Source: Pseudideonella sakaiensis
GTDB taxonomy: Bacteria; Pseudomonadota; Gammaproteobacteria; Burkholderiales; Burkholderiaceae_C
NCBI RefSeq assembly: GCF_001293525.1
Contig: NZ_BBYR01000005.1
Location: 24,526 to 88,525, forward strand
Reading direction: 5' to 3'
DNA length: 64,000 nt
Positions 61,160 through 64,000 of this stretch are shown here, one piece after another (positions within the stretch are counted from its first letter, which is position 1; each line of letters opens with the position of its first letter). The position numbers and the translations under genes are program-made. The notes under the pieces were generated by a model. The model was not told the DNA's origin. It ran no database searches and saw nothing but the letters and a program-made list of their open reading frames with translations.

Positions 61160-64000
61160 ATGCAGGGTTGGCACACAACGTTTTTGGGGATGCGTGGGCT
61201 CCCCCGCGATATCAGCGACTTCGAGATGAAGGCATTTTTCACCTTCGATGGTGCCGAGCGCGACGCAATCAATGCACGCCGAGGTGATTCCCACAAGCTT
61301 GGTCTGGCGCTCCATATTGGTTTCCTGCGCATGAGTGGGCGTTTGCTCGGTGCCTTTCGGGTAATTCCAGTAGCCTTGTGGCGCCACCTTGGCAACGAGC
61401 TTGGCATTGCAGCACCAGAAGTCGCCTCGCTGAGAGCCATGTATGAACGCGGGCGCACGCTATTCGATCACCAACAAGTAGCCTGCACGGTCCTTGGATT
61501 CCAGTGGATGAGCGAGCACCAGCGCCGCTCACTGGTACGTGAACTGCGCGACGAAGTGGCGCGCTGCGCCGACCGCGATCAGCTACTCGTGCGGGCGCGT
61601 CAATGGCTGTACAAGAACAAGCTGGTGATCGTGCACGAGCGGGCAATTCGGACACTGATTGCGGCGGCACTTGCCCAGCTTGAAGTTGAAACAGGCACCG
61701 CCATCGCCGCCAGCGTTGATCCAGCAACACTTGATCGCTGGCGAGCCTCAGTTTCAGAGCTGCGCCCAGATGGACAAACCCAGCAGAGTTGGCTATGGGC
61801 TGCACCGGCGAAACACTCAACCCGCCAAATCAGCGAGGTACTGGAGCGCATCGACCTGCTTTACACGCTGGACGTTCATAAGCACCTGGCAGACATCCCC
61901 GATCTCATCTTGCGCCGCTACGCGCGCCGACTTGTCTCCAGGCCGCCCTCAGCCGGAGCCAAGATCAAAGAGCCAGCGCGCACCGTGGAGGTCGCATGCT
62001 TTCTTCGGTATTGCCTGTTCACCACCACAGACCAGTTGATCCTTATGGTGCAGCGCCGGATCGCCGATCTGTGGCGTCAGGCTGCCGCCGATGTCCCCGC
62101 TACCGTCAATTGGGCCGCAATGTACAAAACGCTGCTCGGCGAACTTGTTGCCTTGAGCGCGCAAGGTGCGGTGCCAGATGCTGAGTTGCGTGCCCGTCTT
62201 GAAGCCTTGATCACCGAAACCCAGAAACGCAAACCACCGAGCAGGGCCTCCCTGGTCCGCGAGGGATTGATTGATGGAATTCGCCCCGTGCGGTCGTTGC
62301 TCGTCGCCATTGCAAAGCTGCCCTGGCAGGCCACCGGCGAGCATCCTGCCATCGAGTACCTTGCCAAGCTGCAAGCTTTATATCTCAAAGGATCCAGAAA
62401 GCTGCCAGTTGAAGTGGTGGCACCAAGTCTGGGAATGATCTGGCAGGTTTCGATCTCCAGCCCAGACCGGGAACGGGCGTTTCAGGCGTTGGAGGTGGCC
62501 ACCCTGTTTGCCCTGCGCCGCGCGGTGCGCAATGGCTCGGTCTGGATTGAGCACAGCCTGAGCTTTCGGGGTCGTGCGCGCTTGTTCTTCACGGACGAGC
62601 GTTGGCAGGCAGAGTCCAAGAAACACTATGCCCGTCTATCGTTACCCAGCAAGGCTGCCACTTTCTTGAAGCCTTTGCTGGCCAGAGTAACTGCCGGTGT
62701 CGATGCGGTGGCCGCTGCAGCCCGCAGTGGCGTACTGCGCGTGGATGATGAACTCCATTTGTCGCCATTGCCCGCAGAGGACGAAGACCCAGAAGTGACC
62801 AAGCTGCGCGCGGCTTTGGATCACCGCATCGGTGAGGTTCAATTGCCGGAAGTGATTCTGGCCGTTGACGCCCAGGTGCGCTTTAGCTGGATCATGCTCG
62901 GACGTGAGCCGCGCTCTACCGACGAGCTGCTGATGGTCTATGCCGGCATCATGGCCCACGGCACCAGTCTGACTGCGGTCGAATGCGCGCGCATGATTCC
63001 GCAATTGTCTGCCACCAGCATTCGCCAGGCCATGCGCTGGGCGCGGGACGAACGGCGTCTGAGCCAGGCCTGCCAGGCTGTGCTGGAATTCATGCAGCGA
63101 CACCCGATTGCCGCCACCTGGGGGCGGTCCGATTTGGCATCTTCTGACATGATGAGCATGGAGACCACCAAACGGGTGTGGCAAGCCCGGCTTGATCCTC
63201 GGCGCAACACACCTTCCATTGGAATCTACTCCCATGTAAAAGACCGGTGGGGCATCTTCCATGCGCAGCCCTTTGTGCTCAATGAGCGCCAGGCGGGCGT
63301 GGCCATTGAAGGTGTCATCCGCCAAGAAAAGCTGGAGACCAGCCAGCTTGCTGTGGATACCCATGGCTACACCGACTTTGCCATGTCACATGCCCGTTTG
63401 CTTGGTTTTGATCTTTGCCCGCGGTTGAAGGAACTCAAACAGCGCCACCTCTTTGTGCCACGCGGCACCAAAGTGCCCGCAGAAATCGCTGCGGTGTGCG
63501 AAGCCAATGTCGACGTCGCTTTGATCGAAAAGCATTGGGATAGTCTGGTGCACCTGGCAGCCTCGGTCATGAGCGGACATGCCAGTGCGGTGGCAGCTCT
63601 TGCGCGGTTCGGTTCTGCCGCCCAGGGCGATCCAATCTATGAGGCTGGCGTGCAATTGGGGCGGTTGCTGCGTACGGCGTTTTTGGCTGACTACTTTGTC
63701 AAGGACGCTTTCAGGAACGAGTTGCGCCGGGTGCTCAATCGGGGCGAGGCTGTTAACGCCCTCAAGCGCGCCATTTATACCGGCCGGATCAGCCCGGCGC
63801 AGGCCAAACGTGTCGATGAAATGCAGGCTGTGGCCGATGCGTTGAGCCTGATGGCCAACATCGTGATGGCGTGGAATACCTCACAGATGCAGGCGGTCCT
63901 GGATCGCTGGTCGAACCGCCGCCAGGTCATTCCACCGGAACTGATCGGGAAGATTGCGCCCACCAGGCTGGAGAGCATCAACTTGCGGGGTGTGTTTCGC
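61160..64000 (+). CDS. tnpA: Tn3-family transposase, C-terminus cut by window edge
   Basis: The frame is open from ATG 61160 to the last base (947 codons). MQGWHTTFLGMRGLP start, DRWRASVSELRPDG, QLAVDTHGYTDFAMSHA (one of the DDE aspartates), and ELRRVLNRGEAVNALKRAIYTGR with the expected Glu follow Tn3 TnpA order. It is far from the first TnpA in sequence and uses visibly more A/T at third positions. Only about 30-50 residues should be missing. Confidence 0.88.
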   Translation, partial: MQGWHTTFLGMRGLPRDISDFEMKAFFTFDGAERDAINARRGDSHKLGLALHIGFLRMSGRLLGAFRVIPVALWRHLGNELGIAAPEVASLRAMYERGRTLFDHQQVACTVLGFQWMSEHQRRSLVRELRDEVARCADRDQLLVRARQWLYKNKLVIVHERAIRTLIAAALAQLEVETGTAIAASVDPATLDRWRASVSELRPDGQTQQSWLWAAPAKHSTRQISEVLERIDLLYTLDVHKHLADIPDLILRRYARRLVSRPPSAGAKIKEPARTVEVACFLRYCLFTTTDQLILMVQRRIADLWRQAAADVPATVNWAAMYKTLLGELVALSAQGAVPDAELRARLEALITETQKRKPPSRASLVREGLIDGIRPVRSLLVAIAKLPWQATGEHPAIEYLAKLQALYLKGSRKLPVEVVAPSLGMIWQVSISSPDRERAFQALEVATLFALRRAVRNGSVWIEHSLSFRGRARLFFTDERWQAESKKHYARLSLPSKAATFLKPLLARVTAGVDAVAAAARSGVLRVDDELHLSPLPAEDEDPEVTKLRAALDHRIGEVQLPEVILAVDAQVRFSWIMLGREPRSTDELLMVYAGIMAHGTSLTAVECARMIPQLSATSIRQAMRWARDERRLSQACQAVLEFMQRHPIAATWGRSDLASSDMMSMETTKRVWQARLDPRRNTPSIGIYSHVKDRWGIFHAQPFVLNERQAGVAIEGVIRQEKLETSQLAVDTHGYTDFAMSHARLLGFDLCPRLKELKQRHLFVPRGTKVPAEIAAVCEANVDVALIEKHWDSLVHLAASVMSGHASAVAALARFGSAAQGDPIYEAGVQLGRLLRTAFLADYFVKDAFRNELRRVLNRGEAVNALKRAIYTGRISPAQAKRVDEMQAVADALSLMANIVMAWNTSQMQAVLDRWSNRRQVIPPELIGKIAPTRLESINLRGVFR

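Larger units (their letters stand above)
61015..64000. mobile_element. Second Tn3-family transposon, nested and truncated by window edge
   Basis: Starts with a GGGG-type terminal repeat at ~61015 and carries a full-length-type transposase from 61160 to the edge. It interrupts the tnpA of the mercury transposon. Its passenger genes, resolvase and right end lie outside the window. Confidence 0.8.

Overview
The window is GC-rich with dense short operons, Shine-Dalgarno starts and frequent GTG starts. It looks like a Betaproteobacterium of the Burkholderiales, because the copper-cluster gene set, the YeiH/LysR pair and the plasmid-type backbone genes all match that order. Whether it is a large plasmid, an integrated element or a chromosomal island cannot be settled from this window. 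A Rep_3-type initiator, an iteron/DnaA-box region, parAB with three parS-like sites and a large tyrosine integrase lie together, which points to a self-maintaining replicon or replicating integrative element.

Layout. 1-2.8 kb: host-like genes (secreted beta-propeller, YeiH-type exporter, divergent LysR regulator). 3.0-13.1 kb: a leftward six-gene block headed by an HTH protein with a decayed tyrosine-recombinase fold, then DUF1173, DinG-like helicase, an RDF-like/metal-binding protein, SbcD and SbcC. 13.7-14.9 kb: rightward ArdB-type antirestriction gene plus two small unknowns. 15.0-21.4 kb: leftward defence island with a RES toxin and its antitoxin partner, the IetA/IetS ATPase-subtilase pair, and a tightly coupled pair made of a HEPN/Abi_C-like protein and an HNH-type nuclease. 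22-27 kb: a 1659-residue DarB-like methylase-helicase behind a hairpin-rich leader. 27-34 kb: rep, origin, parAB, parS, integrase.

34.1-53.0 kb: metal resistance. CueR and an HMA chaperone diverge. A long rightward copper cluster follows (TolC-like channel, two-domain multicopper oxidase, cupredoxin, CusF, several small secreted His/Met-rich proteins, DUF2933 proteins, CopA ATPase), with a third CueR-type promoter ahead of copA. Next comes a mercury transport module without a reductase (merR, merT, merP, GDCC protein), a DUF411 protein and cusA/cusB.

53.05-64.0 kb: a Tn21/Tn501-type mercury transposon (merRTPADE, EAL-DUF3330 gene, res, tnpR, tnpA) has inserted into cusB. A second Tn3-family element has inserted into its tnpA and runs off the right edge.

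The genes combine replicon maintenance, defence and counter-defence, and Cu/Hg resistance. The most interesting undescribed candidates are the HEPN-like + HNH pair and the block headed by the decayed recombinase.
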